Part shown: positions 26,737-34,366 of the stretch, in pieces
How the letters are laid out: each line of letters begins with the position of its first letter
Position numbering within the stretch: the stretch's first letter is position 1
Assembly: GCA_040218145.1 (NCBI GenBank)
Contig: JAVJQK010000089.1
Coordinates: forward strand, 1-64,000
Direction: 5' to 3'
Length of the DNA stretch: 64,000 bases
DNA from: Sandaracinaceae bacterium
GTDB lineage: Bacteria > Myxococcota_A > Polyangia > Polyangiales > Sandaracinaceae
Notes under the pieces: model-generated
What the model was told of the DNA's origin: nothing
The model's input: the letters and a program-made list of their open reading frames with translations, nothing else
The model's database searches: none
Program-made: the position numbers and the translations under genes

Positions 26737-27293
26737 GCGTCGAGCGGCATGAAGAGCAGGTCGCGGAGAAGCACCGCGCCCAGCCACTCCGTCACGAGCC
26801 CGGCGATCGCGACCACGGCCGCCGCCCACCGCGCGAGCCCGGTCTCCCGCAGGACGCGAAACATCAGCCACCAGGCGATCAGGTGCGTGATGGGCGCCAT
26901 CGCCAGCCAGCGCGCCCTCAGGCCCAGGCGGGGGTCGCGGCCGGTGAGGCCCATCACCAGCGCCGCCGCGCCGCTCGCGGTCACCACCAGCGCGATGACG
27001 TGGCAGCTCGTCGCCGCGATCGAGCGCGCCGCGATCGAGCCCACGGCGTCGCTCGCCCCGAAACGCTCGAGCTGGTGCTCGGTCTGAAACCACGTCGCGA
27101 GCGCCGACAGCACGAGCGTCAAGGCGGTCCCCAGCAGGGCGTAGACGAACGGGCGCGCGAGGCCCCGCCCGCCGCAGAGTCGCCTCGCGAGGGTCGACGG
27201 TCGGAAGGTGGCGAGCACCCACGTGCGCGGCAGGGCCCCCACCGACCAGGTGTCCACCCAGGTCGGCGGAGAGGGCGCGTCTTCGCCAGCCAT
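26727..27293 (-). CDS. Integral membrane protein, function unknown
   Basis: A 188-residue protein with an N-terminal soluble part of about 45 residues and four to five hydrophobic helices; a Yip1-like membrane layout is possible but not certain. The ATG at 27293 is supported by TACGCT 8 nt upstream (27302-27307). The divergent lipoprotein gene at 27360 has the same hexamer. Confidence 0.72.
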   Translation of the reverse strand: MAGEDAPSPPTWVDTWSVGALPRTWVLATFRPSTLARRLCGGRGLARPFVYALLGTALTLVLSALATWFQTEHQLERFGASDAVGSIAARSIAATSCHVIALVVTASGAAALVMGLTGRDPRLGLRARWLAMAPITHLIAWWLMFRVLRETGLARWAAAVVAIAGLVTEWLGAVLLRDLLFMPLDAYL

Positions 27294-27301
27294 CGATGGT
27301 G

Positions 27302-27307
27302 AGCGTA
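27302..27307 (-). promoter_or_regulatory. -10 hexamer TACGCT (minus strand)
   Basis: TACGCT ends 8 nt before ATG 27293 and faces away from the identical hexamer at 27348. Confidence 0.45.
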
Positions 27308-27347
27308 CCGCGCGCAGCTTCCCGTGCACAGCCACAGGAGACTCGGG

Positions 27348-27353
27348 TACGCT
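27348..27353 (+). promoter_or_regulatory. -10 hexamer TACGCT (plus strand)
   Basis: TACGCT ends exactly 6 nt before GTG 27360. TGCACA, matching four of six -35 consensus bases, lies 17 nt upstream. Confidence 0.5.
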
Positions 27354-27359
27354 GCCCCC

Positions 27360-28187
27360 GTGGAGCCGAACGGACGCGCCAGCGGTGAAGCCGGACCGAG
27401 TTGGCGACCTGCCTCGCCCTCGGCGCAGTCCGTCGGCGCGGCGCCGTCGTTCCGGGCTGCGTGCGCGGTCGGCGTCGCGCTCGTCCTCGGCTCGTGCGGC
27501 GGCGCCGAGCCTCTCGCGCCGGTTCGATGGCCGGACGCGGCGCAGAGCTCGATTCGCCAGGAGGCCTGGCGCGTCGCCGTCGCGCATCCGACGGGGTGGG
27601 AGTGCTGGTTCGATCCCGCGGACGCGGTCGCGCTGCGCCGCGCGGCGGGGAGCTCGGGCGTCCCTCGCCGAGCACCGCGAACGGAGGGCGTCACCGACGG
27701 AGAGCTCGCCCTCGCGCTGCACGGCCTCCTCCCGGCCATGCTGCGCGCGCAACGCGACGGGGCGCTCGCCGCCTTGGCCGAGCCGTTGGCCAGGGCCTCG
27801 CGGGCCGAGGTGACCGGGGTGCTGTGGCGCGCGCTCGAGCTCCTCGAGGAGCACGAGGTCGAGGCGAGCGACGTTCCCATTCCATGTCGGAGCCGATGTC
27901 GGCCCCCCGGGTCGGTCGACCCTGCGTGCAGGGTGGCGCCAGCCGCCGAGGTGACGCTCCATCGGGCGATCGTCCTCGTGGACTTCGTGCTCGGCCGGCT
28001 GGAGCACGGCGCCGTCGAGTGCGCGACCGGCTTGCCCGAGCAGCTCCTCACCTGGTCGCTCCGCACCCTCCCGCTGGCCGCGGTGGCGGCGGGCGTGGAC
28101 CCGGATCAGGTGCTCCGGCTCGTCGCCGACGCGCTCCCCACCCTCGACGGATCCCCGCGCGGGCCGGTTCCAGGCCCGCGCGGCTGA
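27360..28187 (+). CDS. Predicted lipoprotein, function unknown
   Basis: A 275-residue protein. An unusually long polar N-terminus of about 30 residues precedes the hydrophobic stretch ACAVGVALVLGSCGG, whose LGSC is a good lipobox. The mature part is helical with few motifs. Its start is chosen from the promoter-like hexamer; a start at 27324 in the same frame is possible. It lies 44 bp upstream of the HDOD-like gene, possibly co-transcribed. Confidence 0.62.
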   Translation: MEPNGRASGEAGPSWRPASPSAQSVGAAPSFRAACAVGVALVLGSCGGAEPLAPVRWPDAAQSSIRQEAWRVAVAHPTGWECWFDPADAVALRRAAGSSGVPRRAPRTEGVTDGELALALHGLLPAMLRAQRDGALAALAEPLARASRAEVTGVLWRALELLEEHEVEASDVPIPCRSRCRPPGSVDPACRVAPAAEVTLHRAIVLVDFVLGRLEHGAVECATGLPEQLLTWSLRTLPLAAVAAGVDPDQVLRLVADALPTLDGSPRGPVPGPRG

Positions 28188-28231
28188 TCGGGCTCAAGCG
28201 GCGGCCGGTTTCGCCCGAAGCCCTGGATGAG

Positions 28232-28543
28232 ATGCAGGAAATCCTTCGAAGCCGAATCACGGGACGCCACGGGGTGAAGACCACGTCGCTCCTCGAGCCG
28301 CTGCTCCAGGCGTCGCGTCGGCCGGATGACGCGTTCGAGATCCTCATCGAGGTCGCGGAGAGCCACCCCGAGATGGAGACGCTCCTCCTGAAGGCGGCCA
28401 ACTCGGCGATGCGCCGCGGCTATCAGCGCATCCGCGACGTCCGCCAGGCGCTCGTTCGCATCGGCGTGCTGCACGCGGCCCAACTGATGCTCGAAGCGGC
28501 GCACCGTGAGGAGCCGTCGACGTTCGCGCATCACGCCGCGTAG
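28232..28543 (+). CDS. HDOD-like domain fragment
   Basis: A 103-residue protein. Its centre (F-E-I-L-I-E-V-A-E-S-H-P-E-M-E-T-L-L-L-K, then A-A-N-S-A-M, then I-R-D-V-R-Q-A-L-V-R-I-G) matches the N-terminal core of HDOD domains, where the usual form is D-P-x-L-x-x-x-L-L-K-L-A-N-S-A. HDOD proteins usually have about 200-280 residues, so this is a third to half of the domain. It could be a small regulator or a decayed copy. No good start codon lies nearer the expected domain border. Confidence 0.55.
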   Translation: MQEILRSRITGRHGVKTTSLLEPLLQASRRPDDAFEILIEVAESHPEMETLLLKAANSAMRRGYQRIRDVRQALVRIGVLHAAQLMLEAAHREEPSTFAHHAA

Positions 28544-28630
28544 TTGCCCGGAACGGTTGCTTTTCTGCCGAAGCGACGCATGTTACTGGCATCCACCGGC
28601 CGTTCGCGGTCGGCGGTTGAAAACCAAATC

Positions 28631-28993
28631 GGGGGCGTACCGGTTTCGACGAGGGTGAAGAAGCCCTGGTGGCGTGTCGCTGGACTGAGAGACGGCGTTA
28701 AAAACATCTCGGAACCCGTAAGTGCGAACGATAACGCGCTTGCTCTCGCTGCTTAGTCGCAGTTAGGGAGCCGTCGAAGGCTAGAGCCCGTCAGCGCTCT
28801 ACCGGAGGCGTCGTTGAGCTGACTGGCCTGATCCCGCACGGTTCGGGGTGACGGCGAGATATTAGAACCGTTGGCGTCATGGACAGCCTGCTCTTGGGCG
28901 ATTCGTGATGCGACAACAAAACGAGAGCTACACACGTAGAAGCCAGCGTTAGCCGAACGCTTTCGGACGCGGGTTCGACTCCCGCCGCCTCCA
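28631..28993 (+). ncRNA. ssrA: tmRNA (ssrA), tag ANDNALALAA
   Basis: The 5' end GGGGGCG pairs with CGCCUCC (28986-28992) with the G3-U wobble that tmRNAs use for alanyl-tRNA synthetase. The ACCGGTTTCGAC segment after it and the T-arm GCGGGTTCGACTCCCGC near the 3' end are typical. The message part has resume codon GCG at 28724 and reads A-N-D-N-A-L-A-L-A-A, stop at 28754-28756. tmRNA rescues stalled ribosomes and marks the product for ClpXP. After the discriminator A28993 the DNA reads TTTCGC, so the terminal CCA is not encoded and must be added. SspB is encoded at 44584-45159. Confidence 0.95.
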
Positions 28994-29033
28994 TTTCGCT
29001 GCGCGAAATGGTCCTCGCCCTTCCAGGGCGAGG
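28991..29033 (+). terminator. Two hairpins abutting the tmRNA 3' end
   Basis: CCATTTCGC (28991-28999) pairs perfectly with GCGAAATGG (29003-29011); the left arm begins inside the last three bases of tmRNA. A second perfect 8-bp stem follows (29013-29020/29026-29033). They may end transcription or protect the precursor 3' end. No T tract. Confidence 0.5.
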
Positions 29034-29140
29034 GCTCGCTTCGCTCGCAGGCGGCTTCCGTCGGCTCCGGCGGAATCGTCCGGCTCCGTGGACAGCGTCC
29101 ACTCCGCTCGGACGATTACGCCGTCGTGCGACTCCCTACT

Positions 29141-29740
29141 GCTGGGCAAGGCTCGCGTCGCTTCGCTCGCTCGGTTGGTGCTGGGCAAGGCTCGCGTCGC
29201 TTCGCTCGGTTGCTGGGCAAGGCTCGCGTCGCTTCGCTCGCTCGGTGGGCAAGGCTCGCGTCGCTTCGCTCGCTCGGTTGCGGGGGAAGGCTCGCGTCGC
29301 TTCGGTCGCTCGGTTGGTGCTGGGCAAGGCTCGCGTCGCTTCGCTCGCTCGGTTGCGGGGAACACTCGCGCCGCCGCCCTCGCTCGGTTGGTGCTGGGCA
29401 AGGCTCGCGTCGCTTCGCTCGCTCGGTTGGTGCTGGGCAAGGTTCGCGTCGCTTCGCTCGCTCGGTTGCGGGGAAGGCTCGCGTCGCTTCGGTCGCTCGG
29501 TTGGTGCTGGGCAAGGCTCGCGTCGCTTCGCTCGCTCGGTTGCGGGGAACACTCGCGCCGCCGCTCTCGCTCGGTTGGTGCTGGGCAAGGCTCGCGTCGC
29601 TTCGCTCGCTCGGTTGCGGGGAAGGCTCGCGTCGCTTCGCTCGCTCGGTTGAGGGGAAGGCTCGCGTCGCTTCGCTCGCTCGATGCTCGCGCCGCTCGCT
29701 CGGTTGAGGGGAAGGCTCGAGTCGCTCGCCCTTTGGTGGG
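29141..29740 (+). repeat. Tandem-repeat array of ~16 related 33-39-bp units
   Basis: Units share AAGGCTCGCGTCGCTTCG followed by CTCGCTCGGTTG. Two unit types alternate: a 39-bp form beginning GTGCTGGGC and a 35-bp form beginning CGGGG. A divergent 35-bp form with AACACTCGCGCCGCCG appears twice, each time after the 39-bp form, showing higher-order duplication. Units are contiguous, without unique spacers. Long open frames run through it in several frames on both strands but are a by-product of the repeat. The core CGTCGCTTCGCTCG is also in the 25-bp repeats at 4541-4615. Confidence 0.85.
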
Positions 29741-29763
29741 CACGCTCGCGCGCCGCTCTGGCT

Positions 29764-30507
29764 TCAGCCACCAGGAGGGATGGGGAAGGCGCAGGTGCCG
29801 TCGCATTGGCAGAGGCCCATGCGGGCGGTGCTGCAATCGGCTTCGGTGGCGCAGATGACGCAGCGGTGATCGACGCAGGCGTAGACTCCCGTGGAGAGCT
29901 GGCAGTCGGCGGTCGTCTCGCACTCGCCTTCGCCGGGGGGCGGGGGGAGCTGGCAGTGGCCGGACGGCGTGCAGGTGATGTCGCGGGCGCGGGGGCCGTA
30001 GCTGCGGTACTCGAGCTGGCACTCGTCGTCGGTGAGGCAGGGGCGGCAGGTGGGGGCGTGGCCGCCCGGGGCGCGGGACTCGTCGAGGCAGACGAGGAGG
30101 CGGGTGTCGTCTCGGCAGGTGTCGCGGCGGAAGCGGCAGGGGGCGCCCTCGAGGTCCGGGCGGGGGGAGAAGACGGGCTCGCCGGCGCGCTCTTCCGAGG
30201 CGCAGGCGGGGGGGCCGGCGTCTTGGCGGGCGGCGTCGGTCGGGCTGGCGGCGTCGGTCGGCGGGGCGGCGTCGGGGCGGTCGACGTCGTCGGGGAGGCC
30301 GGCGTCGTGAGGGGCGGCGTCGGGGTGGTGCGGCGACTCGCCGCAGCCCGGGAAGAGGGCGGCGAGGAGGACCGCCGCGAGGGCGCAGCGCGGCGCGCGA
30401 TGGATGGGCCGACGACGGGACGTCGCGGCAGCTTCGACGCGCGAGCAACGTGGTGGCTGGGCCGCCCCGTCATGGGCGCCGCGCGGTGCTGGGGGGAGGC
30501 TGCGCAT
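29764..30507 (-). CDS. Cys-rich lipoprotein with Asp/Pro linker
   Basis: A 247-residue protein. A long basic N-terminus of about 38 residues precedes a hydrophobic stretch ending in the lipobox FPGC. A linker of D-A-A-P and D-A-G units follows, then about 16 cysteines in pairs such as C-R-P-C-L-T-D-D-E-C, resembling other surface lipoproteins of this group. ATG 30507 is supported by TACGAC 7 nt upstream (30515-30520). Function unknown. Its 3' end runs into the tandem-repeat array. Confidence 0.75.
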   Translation of the reverse strand: MRSLPPAPRGAHDGAAQPPRCSRVEAAATSRRRPIHRAPRCALAAVLLAALFPGCGESPHHPDAAPHDAGLPDDVDRPDAAPPTDAASPTDAARQDAGPPACASEERAGEPVFSPRPDLEGAPCRFRRDTCRDDTRLLVCLDESRAPGGHAPTCRPCLTDDECQLEYRSYGPRARDITCTPSGHCQLPPPPGEGECETTADCQLSTGVYACVDHRCVICATEADCSTARMGLCQCDGTCAFPIPPGG

Positions 30508-30520
30508 CGGGTCCGTCGTA

Positions 30521-31924
30521 TCAGCGGAGGCGGCGCCAGGCGAGGGCGCCGACGAGGAGGAGGAGCGGGCCCCAGCCGAACAGGGCCTCGCCGAGGCCGC
30601 GGGAGCCGATGGCGCAGCCCGCGAGGTGAGGGTGCGCGGGATCGCGCGCGCAGCCGAAGGTGCCGCCAGCGCAGGCCGCGGGCGGAGGGGTGGCGCCGAG
30701 CCACTCGCCCGGGATGGGAGGCGCCTGGCTCGCGAGGTAGGCGCGGTGGTGGGTGTAGGTGTTGTAGTCCTCGATGTCGCGGAGCGCGCTCCGGCCGCCG
30801 GGACAGCAGGGGGCGGCGATGCGGGCGTGGGTGGTCCGCTCGATCGTGGGGCGGAGCTCGTCCGCGTCGGCCACGGGGGCGAGCTCGCTGTCGGGCTCCC
30901 ACTGGCTGCTGATGCGGGTGATCTCGAGGTGGGTCAGCCAGCCCTCTTCGAGGCCGAAGCCCTCGAGCGCGGTGCCGGCGAAGCGGGCGGGGGCGGCGTA
31001 GCTGGGGAAGCCGCTCTCGTCGGCGGTCTCCATGCGCTGCGGCGCGAGCACGAAGGCGTCGGTGACGAGCACGCCGCCGGCCGGGTCGTACTGGAGCTGG
31101 TTCTGGATCGGCAGGCGCGCGCCGCGCCAGGTGACGACGAGGGGCTCGAGGCGCTGCGTGTACCCGAGGTCCTGCGGGTGGACGTGCACCGCGACGAACC
31201 AGCGCCCCTCGCCGACGTAGCTGGAGAAGGCGTTCTCGTCCGCGGCGCGACGCGCGAAGCCGTGCCCGTCCATCCACGCGAAGAGGGCGTCGAGTGAAGA
31301 CGCGCTGAGCACGGTGACGTCGTACTGGTCGCTGGTGTCGATCGTCTCGCTCTCCACCGTGCCGGCGTCACCGTAGTCGTGGGTGGTGGTGTCGCGGCCC
31401 TCGGTGCCCGGGCGGTAGTACTCGCCGCAGCCCCAGAGCGCGGCCGGCACGTCCGCCGGCTGGACGACGGAGGAGAAGTGCGGGTCGCTGCACTGGTAGC
31501 CGAGGCCGGGATCCTCGTGCACGAGCACGGTCTCTTCGATCCACGGATCCTGGAGCGCGGCCGCGGCCGCGAAGAGCGCGCTGTCGCCCGCGTGCACGTC
31601 GGGGCGCGCGGGCACGGGCATGACGAGGCCCGCGGTGCCGCCGCCGGCGAAGAGGCTGGGCTGGACGACGAGGCTCGCGAGGGTGTCGTGGGTCAGGGTC
31701 GCGTCGCGTCCGTCCGCGCAGCGCCACGCGAGGTCCGGCTCGCTCTCGTCGGCGCAGCGCGCGTCGACGACCTGATCGGGCGCGAGCACGTAGAGGGCCG
31801 CGGTGGTGGGGTCGAAGGTCACGCCCGGGCCGTGATCCGTGGAGGGCTCGACCACCCGGCAGACGGCGGAGGCGACGCTGGGGATCGACAGAAGGCAAAG
31901 AACGAAGGCAAGCTTGGTTTTCAT
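30521..31924 (-). CDS. DUF2330-like exported protein with C-terminal anchor
   Basis: A 467-residue protein with a signal peptide ending A-S-A-V-C. The centre resembles DUF2330 proteins, with the LVMPVPARPDV segment. The end has a Gly/Cys segment, one helix (GEALFGWGPLLLLVGALAWR) and Arg-Arg-Leu-Arg, like a MYXO-CTERM-type anchor. A GAGGAG ribosome site 5 nt before ATG 31924 fixes the start. The role is unknown; cell-surface location is inferred. Confidence 0.75.
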   Translation of the reverse strand: MKTKLAFVLCLLSIPSVASAVCRVVEPSTDHGPGVTFDPTTAALYVLAPDQVVDARCADESEPDLAWRCADGRDATLTHDTLASLVVQPSLFAGGGTAGLVMPVPARPDVHAGDSALFAAAAALQDPWIEETVLVHEDPGLGYQCSDPHFSSVVQPADVPAALWGCGEYYRPGTEGRDTTTHDYGDAGTVESETIDTSDQYDVTVLSASSLDALFAWMDGHGFARRAADENAFSSYVGEGRWFVAVHVHPQDLGYTQRLEPLVVTWRGARLPIQNQLQYDPAGGVLVTDAFVLAPQRMETADESGFPSYAAPARFAGTALEGFGLEEGWLTHLEITRISSQWEPDSELAPVADADELRPTIERTTHARIAAPCCPGGRSALRDIEDYNTYTHHRAYLASQAPPIPGEWLGATPPPAACAGGTFGCARDPAHPHLAGCAIGSRGLGEALFGWGPLLLLVGALAWRRLR

Positions 31925-31947
31925 GGGTCTCCTCGGGGCGTTCGGGA

Positions 31948-32670
31948 TCAGAAGCTCCCGGCGAGGCCGAGCTCGGCGCCGCCGGGGATCGGGCGCGCGA
32001 CGGGGGCGAAGCGCAGGGGGAGCACGACCTCGGCGTGGCTGAACGCGGTCGAGAGGAGCGGCGAGATCACCGCGCCGAGGACACCGGGCACGAGCAGCCC
32101 GAGCGTCAGGTCGGGGGCGAAGGCCGCGTTCATCACCACGCCGACGAGCCCGGCCGGGAGCCAGCCGAGGGTGGCGCCGCCGATGGCCGTCTCGGGGTCG
32201 GGGGAGACGCCCCACCGCTCGAGCGCGAAGACCGTGCCGATCCCCGTGCCGACCGGCGCTCCGAGCATCGCGCCCACGGTGGCTGCGTAGCCGTAGCCCG
32301 CCGCGCAGGTGCGCCATTGCACCCATCCTTGACCCTCGTGGCATCCGGCGAGCGCGGCGACGAGCACGCCCACCAGCGCGCCGACGAGCGCGCCGCCCGC
32401 CTCGCCGAGCACGGCTCCTCCGAAGATGTCTCCGAAGGGGACGCGGCGTGGGGGAGGGCGCAGGCGGTAGGTTCGCTCGATGATCGGGGGCTTCGAGCCG
32501 CCTCGACCGGCGGCGTCGCGGGCCTGTTCGACGGTGTGCACGACGGGGCCCACGAGGCCCGAGGCGTCGCGGGCGTGGCGCGACTGGAGCGGCGCCGGAT
32601 CCTGGGCGAGGGCGGTCGCCGGGACGCACACGGAGAGGCAAGCGAGGAGGAGGACGAGGAGCGTGCGCAT
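31948..32670 (-). CDS. Exported or membrane-associated Gly-rich protein
   Basis: A 240-residue protein with a signal peptide ending at A-L-A-Q-D. The mature part has two Gly/Ala-rich hydrophobic pairs (GAVLGEAGGALVGALVGVLVAAL, spanning about 85-107, and LGWLPAGLVGVVMNAA) that look like glycine-zipper hairpins, plus a terminal strand suggesting outer-membrane association. It is probably co-transcribed with the DUF2330-like gene, 23 bp downstream. No family recognised. Confidence 0.7.
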   Translation of the reverse strand: MRTLLVLLLACLSVCVPATALAQDPAPLQSRHARDASGLVGPVVHTVEQARDAAGRGGSKPPIIERTYRLRPPPRRVPFGDIFGGAVLGEAGGALVGALVGVLVAALAGCHEGQGWVQWRTCAAGYGYAATVGAMLGAPVGTGIGTVFALERWGVSPDPETAIGGATLGWLPAGLVGVVMNAAFAPDLTLGLLVPGVLGAVISPLLSTAFSHAEVVLPLRFAPVARPIPGGAELGLAGSF

Positions 32671-32820
32671 GGACGAGCGGGCAGTGCACCGCGCGGGCCA
32701 AGCGCGGCGCCGCCGACGATCCGGGGGCGAGCGCGCCGCCGCGTGCGACGCGCCGTTCCGGGCCCCGAACGCGTGACGCGGAATGGCACAAAACCCGAGT
32801 GATTTCAGTGAGTCACGGCG

Positions 32821-34227
32821 TTGAATAGATCCGCGTCGAGCGCCGTCGGAGCGAGTTTGCCTTTCGCTTCGGGGCCCGTGGCTCCACGCTCCCGCGACGT
32901 GTCTCCGTCGCCCAAGCCGAGCCCCGCGAAGGTCGCCTTTCACGTGGCGCTCGTGGGCGGGTTGTTGCCCGTCTTCAACGTGCCGCTCGCGTGGGGGCTC
33001 GCGCTGTGGACCCGCGCCGCGCACGAGGCGCCCACGGAGGAGGACCGGCTCTGGACGCGTCGGCTCTTCGCGGTCGCGGCGGTCGACACGCTCGTCGCGG
33101 CGGTGCTCGTGCTCGCCACGGTGCTCGGCTGGCAGGACGCGGTGGTGGCCGAGGCGGGGACGTCCCGGGTGGGCGCGCGCTTCGCCGAGGACACGCCCGT
33201 CGTGCGTGAGGTCGAGCCGGGCTCCCCGGCCGCCGAGGCGGGGCTGCGGGCGGGCGATCGAATCGTCGCGGTCGACGGCGAGGAGGTCGACACGCCGGCC
33301 GCCTTCGCGATGCAGCTCGGAGATGACGCGGTCGCGCTCACGGTGCGCCGCGCCGAAGCGCGCGTCGAGCTGACGGTGACGCCGAGCACGACGTGGCGCG
33401 CGCCCCCCGTGTCCGAGGGCCGCTGTGACGAGGCGAGCCCGGTCTCCGAGGAGGACGTCTCGCCGTGGCGGCTGCTGCCCTACGGCGCGTTCCTGCTCAT
33501 GGCGGGCGGGTTCTGGATCGTCGGGCGTCGTCGCGGGCAGCCGCAGGCGAGGCTCTGGCTGCCCTTCGTGCTCGTGTTCGTGGTGCTCGGCCTCGGGGGC
33601 GCGCTCGCGAGCTGGCTCGGCTGCGTGCTCATCGGGGGGCAGGGGCTGCGCGCGGAGGCGGCGGGCTTGCTGATTGGCGAGCTGGCGATGACGGCGCTGG
33701 CGGCCGGGTGGTTCTTCCTCGCCCGTCGTCGAGGCTGGACGGAAGCGCCGGGAGACGAGGCCCCGCTGGGGACCGGGCGCGTGTACGCGCTGGGCTTGCT
33801 CTACGCGACGATGTGGATGGCGCGGGTGGTGGTCTTCACCATCCCGCTCGTCGTGGTCAGTCAGGCGCTCGAGGTGGGCGGTGCGAGCCCCGCGCTCGAG
33901 AACCTGCTCGCGGGCGCCAAGGGCGACTCGACGCACTTCGCGCTTCTGTTCGGCGCCGCGGTGGTGCTCGCGCCCGTCGCGGAGGAGCTGCTCTTCCGCG
34001 GCCTGGTCTTCCCGCACCTCTCGCGGTTCTTCTCACCCTGGGGCGCCATCGTCGGCAGCGCGGTGCTCTTCGGCATGCTGCACGTGGCGCACGGCTTCAT
34101 GCTCGTCGGCCCGCTCACGCTGGGCCTCGTGCTCGGCTGGGCGCGCTGGCGGTCGGGCAGCGTCGGCGTGCCGATCCTGCTGCACGCGACGTTCAACGGC
34201 ACCGCGACCCTGCTCTCCGCGATCTGA
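32821..34227 (+). CDS. CPBP-family intramembrane protease with embedded PDZ domain
   Basis: About 468 residues from TTG 32821, or 442 from GTG 32899. Two membrane helices are followed by a PDZ domain at about 125-190 (PVVREVEPGSPAAEAGLRAGDRIVAVDG), more helices, then the CPBP (CAAX protease-like, ABI) core: E-E-L-L-F-R-G, F-G-M-L-H-V-A-H-G and H-A-T-F-N. These Glu and His residues are the active site of glutamic-type intramembrane proteases. A PDZ domain inside a CPBP protein is uncommon and suggests substrate gating as in site-2 proteases. Confidence 0.85.
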   Translation: MNRSASSAVGASLPFASGPVAPRSRDVSPSPKPSPAKVAFHVALVGGLLPVFNVPLAWGLALWTRAAHEAPTEEDRLWTRRLFAVAAVDTLVAAVLVLATVLGWQDAVVAEAGTSRVGARFAEDTPVVREVEPGSPAAEAGLRAGDRIVAVDGEEVDTPAAFAMQLGDDAVALTVRRAEARVELTVTPSTTWRAPPVSEGRCDEASPVSEEDVSPWRLLPYGAFLLMAGGFWIVGRRRGQPQARLWLPFVLVFVVLGLGGALASWLGCVLIGGQGLRAEAAGLLIGELAMTALAAGWFFLARRRGWTEAPGDEAPLGTGRVYALGLLYATMWMARVVVFTIPLVVVSQALEVGGASPALENLLAGAKGDSTHFALLFGAAVVLAPVAEELLFRGLVFPHLSRFFSPWGAIVGSAVLFGMLHVAHGFMLVGPLTLGLVLGWARWRSGSVGVPILLHATFNGTATLLSAI

Positions 34228-34366
34228 GCTCGCGCAAACCGAGCGACGCGTGAGCGCCCTCACGTGCAGCGCGGGGCAGGCCTTGATCCGTCCGCGGCGC
34301 TCCGGTACCTCGCTCATCGGTTGCTGAAAGTTCAACTTCTAACTTTGGTGACCGAAGGGGGATGCG

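Noticed and set aside
27401-28231. Extended HDOD protein starting far upstream
   Set aside because: The upstream part is Arg-rich shadow sequence of the lipoprotein gene at 27360-28187.
29141-29740. CRISPR array
   Set aside because: Units are contiguous without unique spacers, unit lengths vary, and no cas genes are present.
29008-29760. Several long open frames on both strands in the repeat array
   Set aside because: They spell only the tandem repeat (for example R-F-A-R-S-V units) in all frames; no start signal or domain.
28994-29763. Integrated island or att duplication at the tmRNA 3' end
   Set aside because: I found no integrase gene and no repeated tmRNA 3' segment downstream in the window; kept only as a possibility for the repeat array.
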